The notes beneath the pieces were generated by a model. The model ran no database searches, had not been told where the DNA came from, and saw only the letters and a program-made list of their open reading frames with translations. Positions 1 through 17,815 of a stretch of 64,000 bases of DNA are shown piece by piece (position 1 is the stretch's first letter; every line of letters starts with the position of its first letter). Source of the DNA: Lingula anatina (lineage: Eukaryota; Brachiopoda; Lingulata; Lingulida; Lingulidae); NCBI RefSeq assembly GCF_001039355.2, contig NW_019774103.1, positions 205,562-269,561 on the forward strand, read 5' to 3'. Both the position numbers and the translations under genes were made by a program.

Positions 1-114
1 ATGAATTCAGATTTCTTTTTGTTCATTTGTGAATGATTATATTACAATCTCAACAAAGTGTTTTGAACTTTTGATAATTATCATTTTTTAAAAAAGTTCA
101 TTTCTTATTTACAG

Positions 115-6666
<6,552 letters not shown>

Positions 6667-8842
6667 TGATTTTAAGTTCTAGGCAATTTTGTAAAAAAAA
6701 AATGATTCAATTTATATTCTCTGACAAGGATTTTACCATTTTATGCTAATATTTATTCATGTTGTCAGAGTTGTCTGAGAACAGCATCTGGATCCAGATC
6801 ATGGGCAAATGTTCACACCAGCTACCTGGTTGTTATAAACCAGAGTCAACACTTATTATTATCATGGGCGAGAAATCCATTGATTCTGTTGTCTTTTCTG
6901 TATTAATGGGAGAAAATTATGTGACAAGAAAAAATTAGTGCTAATTTTCTACCTCAACAGAAGCATATCAGAATTCCCTGGGGTTGCTGGCACTAATGGT
7001 GAACCTGTTATGTAAAAGGTTACCATAATGGTACAGTCTCTATGTGGTCTCGTTTATAACCTCGGAGCGTCTAATTCTTACAACATTACTTGTTGACTCA
7101 TTTTATCATCATTTCCAGTAATTTGTTTCTTGAAAAGTTACTGGCTGCACATAATTTCAATAGGTATCATTCATTTTTATATAATGGTCTTTAAAAGCGG
7201 AAGTGTAATAACTGTCTGTTGTTTAATATGTTGGCATTATCTTGTTCTTGACCAACTGCATTATGTATATACCAATACACTAATGGCTCACTAAATTTGA
7301 ACAAAGTTGATTAATTTTATTTCCAAAGATGGTTTTATCAATACGTTAGAAGCTGTATTTGTGGGAAACTTAACAACTGATAAATGTTTAAGAAAATTAA
7401 AACATTAGCAGAAAGAAGAGTTTGAAATTTGTAATAACCTTAGTTTAGGTGTCAAGTACAGCCTTATAAATTTGTTGTTTTGAATGTTCTGTATGCTATC
7501 ATTATCACATGACTTTTGGCAATCATTTGTGCAATTGTAAACACCATAATATCATTTCACTAAAACAAACAACACAATCACCATTGTTTCTGCTTATAAT
7601 TCATTGTATAGTTATGTTTTACAGCTGACTCTTAGCGTGTGTGGAATTAAATGAATAATTTTTCCTGGGAGTTCAGCCCTGGAAAATAATTATATGGTAC
7701 CGAGTTTTATGTCATTTATTCACTGTATGAAATATGTCTAGAAATTTGACTAAACTAGTAGAATTTTATTATGATTTATTTATCGCCAAGAAAACTGAGG
7801 TGGTCTGAAATGTGCCAATGGTGTATAGTTCTCCTATATGTGTATCCATTAGGCTTCCCATAGTTGTAGGAATATGGTTGAGTAAAATGCCTTATAAAGG
7901 AATGTGTAATTGTTGTTTGTCGCCATGGTCCTCAACCAGTTTTAGGCATGCTCAGGTATAACTGAGAAGTTAAATTTTCTTTATATTTTTAATGTGATAG
8001 CATTGATGAAATAGCACAATGGGTACACAGTTCCAACTTGTGAAATGTAAGATTTTCTTTTGCAACACTCTTTTAAAAAAGGAGTGGATTTTACAATATG
8101 TCTGAACTGTTGGTCTTAGAAAATAGTAAACCACAAAATTAATCATATTCAGCTCCAGTGGAAGATGACAGTTACTGTGGGTGACCAAGTTGACTTACAC
8201 TTCAACATCAGAAAGCTTGGAATCATGACATTTTTTACCTGATTAAAATTTATTAAATGTAATAAGTGCTCAACTGTGACTTTTTAAGCTCTTCCTTTAT
8301 CTTTTTTTTATACATGGAAAATTTGCTTGATAATTTTCGTCCCACTAGGTATATGAAGTAGAAGTGTTGTAACATTTGTGCGCAGACTGAGCAAAGTGCC
8401 CATGAATTTCAACATCATTGTTTATGTATATATATATTTTATTTAAACCACTGTGTAAGGGTAAGAGATTGATAATTATAATACTATATTGACGTCATAC
8501 ATATACCTATAAACTTGTACATGTTAGCTTATTACCATGAAAAGGGTCTTAATGGGTTTTGTCCCAACAGGTTAATCTCTAATTATGGATTATAAGGTTC
8601 TCTTCAAGCTGATTATTTAAGTGATTTTCATCATCAAGTATCACGATTAAGTAAAAATATTTATAAACCTGATTTGGAAAAACCTTGTAAACAAGATAGA
8701 TATATTTTTTGTTTTAGCTGTGATGTTATTAACATAACTCATATTAATTAAATGAAGATAAAATGACAGGTTTGTAGCATTGACCTAGTTATTCATAGAT
8801 AAAAAACATGAATACCTGTGTTGTGTAAATAATGATAATAAA
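6667..8842 (+). other. S6 kinase 3' untranslated region with likely poly(A) signal
   Basis: AT-rich sequence without a supported gene follows the kinase stop codon. The clearest poly(A) signal is AATAAA at 8837-8842; earlier weaker sites cannot be excluded. A 110-bp dispersed repeat lies at 8656-8765. The end is inferred, since there are no transcript data. Confidence 0.5.
8656..8765. repeat. 110-bp dispersed repeat, copy in the S6 kinase 3'UTR
   Basis: This stretch matches 9785-9894 and 17282-17391, with only scattered differences by eye, from AATATTTATAAACCT to GATAAAATG. In the other copies it interrupts transposase-like coding sequence, which defines its ends. It lacks obvious terminal inverted repeats or an A-tail; it could be a very short SINE or a MITE remnant. 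Confidence 0.65.
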
Positions 8843-9261
8843 GTCTTAAATAAGAAATCTACTTATAAATGATAGTGTTTCAGTTTTCCTGTTTCTATGA
8901 ATGAACATTTAAACATTATTCAGTTTTGTGTGCTTGCTTATAGCTGTACATATAACACCACATACAAATCTTATGAGGTACATGTACTATACATTTATTA
9001 TCATTATTAGATGGTAAAGGCAACAAGATGGTAATTCTACTCCTAAATTCATTGTAAAGCTAAAAATAATGCAACATTTTACATGTAATAATATCAAAAT
9101 GCACATATCCTGGTGCACTAATTTTGAAAGACGGATAAGTAAAATGAAGAAATGCTTGCTGTTGGGATATGAACAGCAAAACTTAAGGATGAGCAATGTG
9201 AAGTTTTAATGCTGAAAATTGCTTCTTTGCAACAGGGTGACTCCCCCCCCCAAAAAAAAAA

Positions 9262-9316
9262 AAAATAATAAATAATAAATAAATAAATAAATAAATAAAA
9301 ATAAATAAATAAATCC
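9262..9316. repeat. (AAAT)n microsatellite
   Basis: An imperfect AATAAATAAATAAA run follows a poly-C/poly-A tract. Similar tetranucleotide runs recur at 16868-16886, 24030-24060, 32509-32572, 40047-40064 and 45070-45117. Confidence 0.9.
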
Positions 9317-9354
9317 TACAAATATCACTCAAATTTCAAGAAATTTTCAGGACT

Positions 9355-9432
9355 TTTGTTGGACACAAATTGTTAATTACTCGAACACATTCCTTTGTTG
9401 GACACAAATTGTTAATTACTCGAACACATTCC
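9355..9432. repeat. Two tandem 39-bp units inside the mariner remnant
   Basis: A 39-bp unit is repeated exactly at 9355-9393 and 9394-9432. On the - strand each unit encodes the transposase-like ECVRVINNLCPTK. Because it sits against the poly-G/N junction, it may partly be an assembly product. Confidence 0.8.
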
Positions 9433-9439
9433 TTCTTTT

Positions 9440-9483
9440 GGGGGGGGGGGGGGGGGGGCTNNGGGGGGGGGGGGGGGGGGGGG
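9440..9483. other. Poly-G tracts around a 2-N join
   Basis: Two G homopolymers flank NN at 9461-9462. This looks like a sequencing or joining artefact and marks a weak point in the assembly. Confidence 0.85.
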
Positions 9484-9784
9484 CTGTCTTGCTGGAACCA
9501 CTGTCCTTCATGATCATTCAAGTGATTTCAAAAACTTTCTCAGCACTGCCACCTAGCAATTTCAGGAAAGAATGAGCAGCAAGAATTGAGAAGTTGAGTG
9601 GACACTGCATTACCTAGATTTTTATATGTGGGGATATCTCAAGGATAACATGTACAAGAATAACTCTCAAGCAATTGAACTGAAGGCAGCAAACACAGCA
9701 AATATCAGGGAAATCCCCAAAGAGGAATGTGGTCAAGTGTTCCACAATATTTAGCGACATACTCAAGTTTGCCTCCAATGGTGC

Positions 9785-9894
9785 AATATTTATAAACCTG
9801 TTTTGGAAAAACCTTGTAAACAAGATAGATGTATTTTTGTTTTAGCTGTGATGTTATAAACATAACTCCTATTAATTAAATAAGGATAAAATGC
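9785..9894. repeat. 110-bp repeat inserted in mariner transposase sequence
   Basis: Removing these 110 bases restores a continuous reading VCLQWCGGHLEHI across the site. The trinucleotide TGC occurs on both sides of the break, consistent with a 3-bp target-site duplication. The same sequence occurs in the S6 kinase 3'UTR at 8656-8765. Confidence 0.75.
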
Positions 9895-10270
9895 GGAGGC
9901 CATTTGGAGCATATTAAAAAGTACATAACTTTCATGCAAAGGGACTGAGATAATTGAACTTTGGGGAATGATCATGCACATACTGAAGTTAATGCCAATC
10001 AAATTTCTTGGAAATTGATGGACCTTTGTAGGATTTAATAAAAAATTTATGGGGTCCATTTTTTGGGGTCACCCTGTCCTACAACCATGTATTTCTCATC
10101 TGTGAAAAATTTTTCACACAAATCTTCATTTTTGCAATTTTATAATCTCATTTTTCTGTCAAGGGGCACTTTTCTTCCTGTTCAAAATTTAAACTGTTAA
10201 CTAATATTCATATTTTCATCTTTTGCTCAAACTAACAATTTTATTTTCACTTTGTTGTGTCCAATATTAA

Positions 10271-10607
10271 AGGGATAATAACTCTTTGTATGAGATCTAT
10301 ATTTGACAGTAAAAACATTGTGAACAACTCGCAGAAATATAATATATTCTGTTTTACCACAAAAACGACAGTTATAGTTATTATTCTGATATCTGAGCTT
10401 GTCTTCAGACCACGTGACCTCCATTGATGGCTTTACTCTGCTATAATCTCTTAAGAGATTTTAACAAAAAACCAAACTTTTTAGAAAAAAACCAGGGACT
10501 AACTTTGAATGTAAAAACAGATTCATTAACCATTGGTAAGTATGGGAAAATTGTTGTTTACTCCAGGAAAATTCATTTTTTTGCCAAAACGAAGAGTTAT
10601 TATCCCT
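10271..10607. mobile_element. piggyBac-type MITE with TTAA flanks, present in one haplotype copy
   Basis: The 337-bp element has perfect inverted ends AGGGATAATAACTCTT and AAGAGTTATTATCCCT and is flanked by TTAA at 10267-10270 and 10608-10611. TTAA duplication is the hallmark of the piggyBac superfamily. The matching place in the second copy of the region (about 17740) lacks it. Its ORFs are short and unrecognised, so it is non-autonomous. Confidence 0.88.
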
Positions 10608-10656
10608 TTAACCATTTCCATTTAGAAAGCTAATGTATCATGAATTGTCAAAGCAT

Positions 10657-10657
<1 letters not shown>

Positions 10658-10687
<30 letters not shown>
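10658..10687. repeat. Poly-A tract, length-variable between copies
   Basis: A run of about 30 A lies here, with its counterpart at about 17785-17812 in the second copy. Confidence 0.85.
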
Positions 10688-10689
<2 letters not shown>

Positions 10690-12905
10690 TTCAATATTTC
10701 CAAAGTAATGGAATACTATGAAAAGCGTTTGGATCAAAAGTCAAAGTGATGACCAATGCAACATATATGAAAGTAACTCAGCCTTTTGAGCACAAAGTGA
10801 CTAAAAATTACTCAACATTATCATTTGATAAAAAAAAAAAACTACCACAATTCACACATTTTGATTTTTCATTACCACAAGCAGACACATGTTCGAAATG
10901 ACATGCTCAATAACTTAGCCCACTTTTTTATAAAAATTAAAGAAACGATATATGGTGGGACTTTAAAACGTGCTAAAATTAAACATAAACACGTTCGCAA
11001 TAAAAAAAGCTGATTTGCCCAACTGCCAACTGTCTTGCAATCCAATAATTTTTATAAATATGCAAGAGAATTATAAAAAGTCAGAAAATCAGTGCATGCT
11101 TGGCAAAGTGACATGGTGAGTGGATCCAATAATGCCTTGCTAAAATTGAATGCCACAAGCGTTTCATGATTTTGATACAAATTTCTACACTTAATGTACT
11201 TGATTGTTCTTGGGAGTGATAAGTTTAACCCAAAGATTACACACACATCACAAGAACAACATGTTATCATTATAAATGTAATACACTATTTAAAATTCTC
11301 AGCATTTTAAATTACTAAAATATATAAGAAGGTATTACTACTAGGATACTGAAAACCATTTAACTTGTAATATATCCAGCAAGCTATTCAAATTGCCCCT
11401 TTAATGGAAACTTGAATGTTAAAAATTTTTAATCAGATGCACATTTGTGCATTAAGTAACTTAAGGTAGGTTACTCTACCTGGTATGTGAGAACATTAAA
11501 TAATCCTTTTAACTTATTCAGTGCTACTGCTTCTGGGGTTATTTTTTCTTTACAATTCCAATCATCTTTAAGGTTGGATACAAGCCTTTTTAAGTATACT
11601 ATACATGTTTAAAAAAGTCCAATTAATTATCTTTCCAGATTCAGACCTTACAAACTAACAGACCCTCAATTAAAAATAAATAATGTTGAAATTTCCTTTT
11701 GAAATGTTAGGTCCAAGTATAGATTGTGGTCTTTAAAAAACGAAATGATGGTCCAAGTAGATAGTGATTTGTTTTGAAAGAAATTATTTTATCAGAAACT
11801 GTGCAAAACATTGACTGCAAAGTGCAGAGATTGATCAATCAATGATTCATGAGCATGAGAAAAAAATTGCTTTTTTAATAGGAAAATTAGATTTGGCACA
11901 AAAAATCAATATAGAACATCTTATAACTAATCAATTGGCTGGATGTGTGAGGTACCAAAATATTAATGAACAAATTTAATTTTGAATATGGTAGTGCATT
12001 TACTTGTAGTAAAAACAAAACTCAGAAGGTGATTGGAATTGTAAAAAAAAAATTGGTAAAAGTTTCGAGTTGTCAACTGGGTACTCACTAGTGAAGTAAA
12101 ATATATTTCTTAAAATAATTATTTCTTAAATTTTTTTTAATTTGTAAAAAAAATGAATATAAATAAAATTCCTAAGGCAGTGGAAAATAACTGAATGATG
12201 TCTAAAATCAGCTGTCATCATCAATCTTTTGACCTTTATCTTACATGTCATGACAGTGTAATCACATGCTAGTACTTATTTTTTATATCATCAATATTAT
12301 TTTGCATCCCCAGTTTAATAGTACAACTCTGTTCTACTTCAGAATTCTTTAACATAAGAAGATATTTTTTCTGTCAGCAAATATCATTTCCCAAGCTAAA
12401 AAACTTTTACTGGGGAATGTTCAAATAAAAATGCCAACAGCATCTTTAAGACCGTTTTATCTTACACATAATTTTCATGTGAAATTATAAACTTTTTTCG
12501 GATAATAATAATAATAAATTAATAATAAATAATTATAAATAATAATAAATAATCAGAAGAAAACAATACATTGTGACACAATTTTTACCACTGTATTCCC
12601 CTTGCTTGTGTACACTAAAATCAACACCTCATAATTAGAATTACTAAAATTCACACGAAGAGAATGTCTGCTTCAAACTAGTTGGAACCAAGTAGTAGAC
12701 TCATTTTGGACACTATCTTCCCTTTTTACATGAATGTGCAATGTTCCATTGATAATTGACAGGAAAATGATATGGATGATCAGTAGTCTCTGCTCTCCAC
12801 ATATAGTGCAGTTTTATAAGCAATCCACAACATTTCATCCAGCCTCTGGCATCCAGGCTCTCTGTTTAGTAAAAGATCCGTTCCCAGCACCATTTTCAAA
12901 TGGTC

Positions 12906-12983
12906 TCATGCAACTGTCCCAGCCAAAATAGCACAGATAATAATTAACAGTACAGCCACACATATCAGCATAATGATCTTCTT
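12906..12983 (-). CDS. STX1A: Syntaxin-1 tail exon A (haplotype 1 copy)
   Basis: Identical coding content to 20106-20183. It is followed on the - strand by AT-rich sequence down to the mariner remnant near 10077, presumably 3'UTR. It should be treated as the same exon, not as a fourth tail. Confidence 0.88.
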   Translation of the reverse strand, partial: KKIIMLICVAVLLIIICAILAGTVA

Positions 12984-13051
12984 CTGCAAGTAAAGAATTA
13001 TGGGAAAGTTTATATCTTTGGATACAAGTATAGCAATTTATGACAAAAACG

Positions 13052-13084
<33 letters not shown>

Positions 13085-16000
13085 TTGATTAATTCTAGCA
13101 TATTTTCACCCAAGGTTATGACCAAGCAGTTACATAATTACGTAGAATAATGACGCAAGTCAATAATTGGTGCATGTGCTTTCAATAATGCGTTCACAAT
13201 GAACCTATCATACTAGCTACTGTGCTCTAACTCCACAGGGACTCTTGCTGAATGCAATCAGATTAACATGCCTCTGCCTTACCCTCTACCAGGGCGACTG
13301 ATAGATTTTTACGGATATTCACAGATATGTCTCTAGCTAGATAGATTGTCATTTTAACTCTAAGTCAGTCGCCCTGGTAGAGGGTACCTCTGCCTGGTGT
13401 TGAGCAGAATACAGAAAAGCTGGTGATTATACCAGTGTGTTGGAAACCAGAGAGGGCGTGTTTATTTGTTACTCTGATTGCATTCAGCGCGAGTCCCATG
13501 AAGTTCATTGGAAGTAGTTAGCATGACAGATTCTTTGTGTATGCAACCATAAACTGCATGTGTCCGGTTTGGAGAAGAACTATAGGGACTCATTTTCCCT
13601 GGTATGTTGGTAATGAATAAAGCTATTACATTTAGTTTGAACATAAACCTACTGGAGTTTCATAAACAGTTTCTCTACATTTTTTGTCAGTTCAACTTAA
13701 AGTAGACACCAAGATGACACATATACATTTATAAATAAAAAAAGAAATTAAGACAGATTCAATTACATCTGAGAAAGATGGATGCAACAGTTTTCAAGTT
13801 TTTAAAAAACTCAGCAACTTTCACTTCAACAACTGATATGACCTGAATAAAAGAAATGATTTTCACTGTTCACAATTTCTCGCAGCTTTCTACCAACCAG
13901 CAAATTTAACATGTAACAGCCCCCTCTATAACACAATGTAATGGGTTGAAGAGAACAAATGTATTCTACTGCAGGGTTGCAAAACACCACAAAATAGGCC
14001 AATGCCTTTTCAGGAAATTAGCCAATCATGCAGATTTTCAACCTCAATCTTTATCTACCAAAGCTCCAGCAACACAAAAATATGGTTTGGTACTTTGTAA
14101 ACATTGCAAAAATGCATGCAAAAAAGGCCACCAAAATGGAGCCAGTGTGCTTAAAATGGTTTGTTTTTGATTGGCACAACAGAGCCGGGAAAGTAAACCA
14201 TCTCATTGTGTAATTTCATGTTATGACCAGTCAAACTGATGTGATACAGAAATGCAAAAAGAGACCAGAACAAAAATGGCAGTTCTGGTGTTAACGTTAC
14301 CAACAATTTATGCAATAAAATAAAAAGATAAAGAAATAGAGTATTAAAAACTTTCGTGAAAATAATGCTTTCATGTTGACTTTAAAAAACTCCACGTGCC
14401 TTTTTTGCCAAAAAAGAAAAAGCCTTTCATAAATCTAAAGTGAAATAAAGATTGTTTGATAATCATGGTGTTAATAAATGTGTTGGATGGTGACAGCCAT
14501 GGATTTTGTGATAACACAGACAGACACAGATGATTTATTGACTCCAACATGGTTTGATCCAGGGTAAGAGGTAAAACTGTTCCACAAACCATGTAAAATT
14601 TAAATGCAACAATCCCATTCCCGTCAGCAAATATAAAACAAATTTTTTGATGATTGTCTCCTCCACAAATACTAGTCACATCCATGGGACATACTAATAT
14701 TTAGCTTAACTTTCCCGTTCTACTATATACAAAACAGCTGTCTGCATGGTGTGATAATTCTGAAATTACTAAAACCAATTTCCTTCAGGGGCCTCCTTGG
14801 AAATTAAAGCATTTCATCTATTACGTCAAAGGGCATCCTGTTGTTTGATTTCATTTGCAAGTCAGGATGTCAATATAATAAAATATGAACCAGTGAAGCA
14901 GGAATATATACATTCAAACGCCATACTTATTGCTTCCAAGTCAAGATGTTCCTCATAAAACAAAGGGCAGTTAGGACAGGTTGTACAGATACCCATCAAA
15001 AATGGAGCGACCACAACCTTCACCACCAGCCACAATATCTCACCATTTCAAAATTAAATTACTTTAAATCTGGTTTTGGATTAGCGTACGAAGAACACAG
15101 AAAAATATAAGAAATAATCTGAGACAAAACAATTTATTTCCACTCAAGTAACTGTCTTCCATACTGCACACCCGCTTTCCTCCAGAAAGGATCTATAACT
15201 ACAGTACAGTCACACAAAACATTCATGTATATTTAAACATTATTTTTATTGTTGAGTTTACAATTATTAAAAAAATTGCACTTTTATATTTTGAACGCAC
15301 CCTATAGATCATTAGAAGGCCTTTACCTAAAAGCATTCAGTTTTTATTCCTAAGTATTAAAGCATAAATGGCCCAACTATAAATTATAATGTTGATACTA
15401 CAAAATCATACCTGATCTCTTTTTGAATCAAGATTTTACCCTTCCAATTCATAAACGAAGTAACTGTCCAAAATAAGATATTCATTTAGAACAGTCCAGT
15501 ATATCTCGTTTTAAATCTGAATATAAATAATTGCTCTATAAAGTCCTGTCCTTTTGATACTACGTAAAATTTTCTTTCAAATTTAATTTTAGAAACGATT
15601 AGCAAACTGACAAACTAAGTGCTCACATCGTATGGCTGAATTCGGGCTCATTGACTAAAGTATCTCCAAAATTAACATTTCCCTCTATTTTAAAATATAT
15701 CTATATATACTTTCTGCACAAAAACACTGCATCCTCAACACATTATAAAAATCAAAAATTTGTACTTGGTTCTGAAAACCAAGCACAGAGGTTACATCAG
15801 TCTACTGGTATGGTCTAAATTATCATGACGTGGTATAGTGAAAAATACACACTTATCACTTTAGATTACACACACTGTGCACTTTCTTCTAAGCTAAAAA
15901 CTACTTGTGCAAGTTATTTTTATTTCACAATGTGATCAATACAGCAATTCTATCCACCAGCAATGGCATCAACTCATGAACTCATGTTTACAAATAATTC

Positions 16001-17783
16001 AACATAATTGCATCAACAAAAATATCTCGTTACACAGTAATTCACGTTTCTAGAAATAATTCGCTAATAATCTCCTACATTAAAAACAAATAAATCACGT
16101 AGCTATACAATCCACATACATTTGAAATGAAAGTTATATTGTGATTTTAAAAATCTGCATACTCAACCTAGCTACAACTTAATCAACTTAAATAATATTT
16201 TATTGAAAAAAAACTTTAAAACTTTCTGAATTTATCCACATTTCAAAAACACTATAATTGCAATCTGTACAGTTCATTTCTCACATGAAACAAACACCAA
16301 CTGGTCCACATTCTGACTGCGTAGCAACACACCAGGTACAGAACTACTTCTAAGCACCACAATTCTAATACAACAAGTGATCCTTTTAAAGAAAATCAAA
16401 AAGGACTTAAATGCAATACATAAAATCGACAGCTATTTATGAATTACAATCAAGAAACACAACAGACCAGTGGTCTACATCTAAAGGTGATCTTTAGAGT
16501 TAAAAAAGATTTTACTAATGCCATGTTTTATGCCTGTATTGGATATGAAATATCAAGAACTGTGCTATATTATCATTCGACGATTATAATTATTTTTTGG
16601 TTTCAAGCTGACTTACGTGGGTGTTGGGATAAAGACATGGAGCAAAATAGACTTATTTTTTGCCATGAAGCAAGACATGTCAGACAGGTCTCTGGCAGCA
16701 ACTTCATAGTTGGAGGACGGACACAAGTCCCAATAAGAATATACTGCAAAATGCCACTTACACAATATAACTTCTACTTGTTGACACCAAAGCTGTCAAG
16801 ATATTTCCAAGGAAGGATGTGTTGTACTTTAAACTTAAAATTGCATGTAACATTGAAAAAAAAAAAAAATAAATAAATAAATAAATAATTATAAACCTTC
16901 ACATAAATTTGCTTTTATTTTTCTTTCAAACCTGTGATTTATGTGAAATAAATAAATAAATAAATTAAAACCCCTTGAAACNATCTTGCTGGAACCACTG
17001 TCCTTCATGATCATTCAAGTGATGTCAAAAACTTTCTCAGCACTGCTACATAGCGATTTCAGGAAAGAATGAGCAGCAAGAATTGGGAAGTTGAGTGGGT
17101 ACTGCATTCCCCAGATTTTTATATGTGGGGATATCTCAAGGATAACATGTACAAGAATAACTCTCAAGCAATTGAACTGAAGGCAGCAAACACAGCAAAT
17201 ATCAGGGAAATCCCCAAAGAGGAATGTGGTCAAGTGTTCCACAATATTTAGCGACATACTCAAGTGTGCCTCCAGTGGTGCAATATTTATAAACCTGTTT
17301 TGGAAAAACCTTGTAAACAAGATAGATATATTTTTGTTTTAGCTGTGATGTTATAAACATAACTCCTATTAATTAAATAAGGATAAAATGCAGAGGCCAT
17401 TTGGAGCATATTAAAAAGTACATAACTTTCATGCAAAAAGACTGAGATAATTGAACTTTGGGGAATGATCATGCACATACTGAAGTTAATGTCAATCAAA
17501 TTTCTTGGAAATTGATGGGCCTTTGTAGGATCTAATAAAAAATTTATGGGGTCACCCTGTCCTACAACCATGTATTTCTCATCTGTGATAAATTTTTCAC
17601 ACAAATCTTCATTTTTGCAATTTTATAATCTCATTTCTCTGTCAAGGGGCACTTTTCTTCCTGTTCAACATTTAAACTGTTAACTAATATTCATATTTTC
17701 ATCTTTTGCTCAAACTAACAATATTATTTTCACTTTGTTGTTTCCATTTAGAAAGGTAATGTATCATGAATTGTCAAAGCATC

Positions 17784-17815
<32 letters not shown>

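Larger units (their letters stand above)
9232..10077 (+). mobile_element. Decayed mariner/IS630-like transposon, rearranged
   Basis: The left end ACAGGGTGAC (9232) and the right end TTTTGGGGTCACCCTGT (10061-10077) form imperfect terminal inverted repeats of the type seen in IS630-Tc1-mariner elements. The + strand encodes the C-terminal half of a transposase: [18 protein letters not shown], then [15 protein letters not shown] and, after a 110-bp insertion, GGHLEHI. The - strand of the left part encodes WFQQD (about 9484-9520) and ECVRVINN (9355-9432), parts of the same family but inverted relative to the right part. The element is therefore a composite or has an internal inversion. Stops, the poly-G tract and two Ns prevent any intact ORF. 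Confidence 0.7.
9487..16981. repeat. Long duplication A, copy 1 (probable haplotype 1)
   Basis: About 7.5 kb, repeated in the same orientation from 16984. Copy 1 runs into the single N at 16982, where copy 2 starts. Differences are scattered substitutions, microsatellite lengths and whole transposon insertions, the pattern expected of two alleles. It contains syntaxin tail exon A (12906-12983), its presumed 3'UTR downstream on the - strand, and intronic or 3'UTR sequence at 13000-16980 in which I see no other gene. Confidence 0.9.

Noticed and set aside
9336-9521. Proline-run ORF on the - strand
   Set aside because: The prolines come from the poly-G artefact around NN; only the flanking transposase-like words are meaningful.
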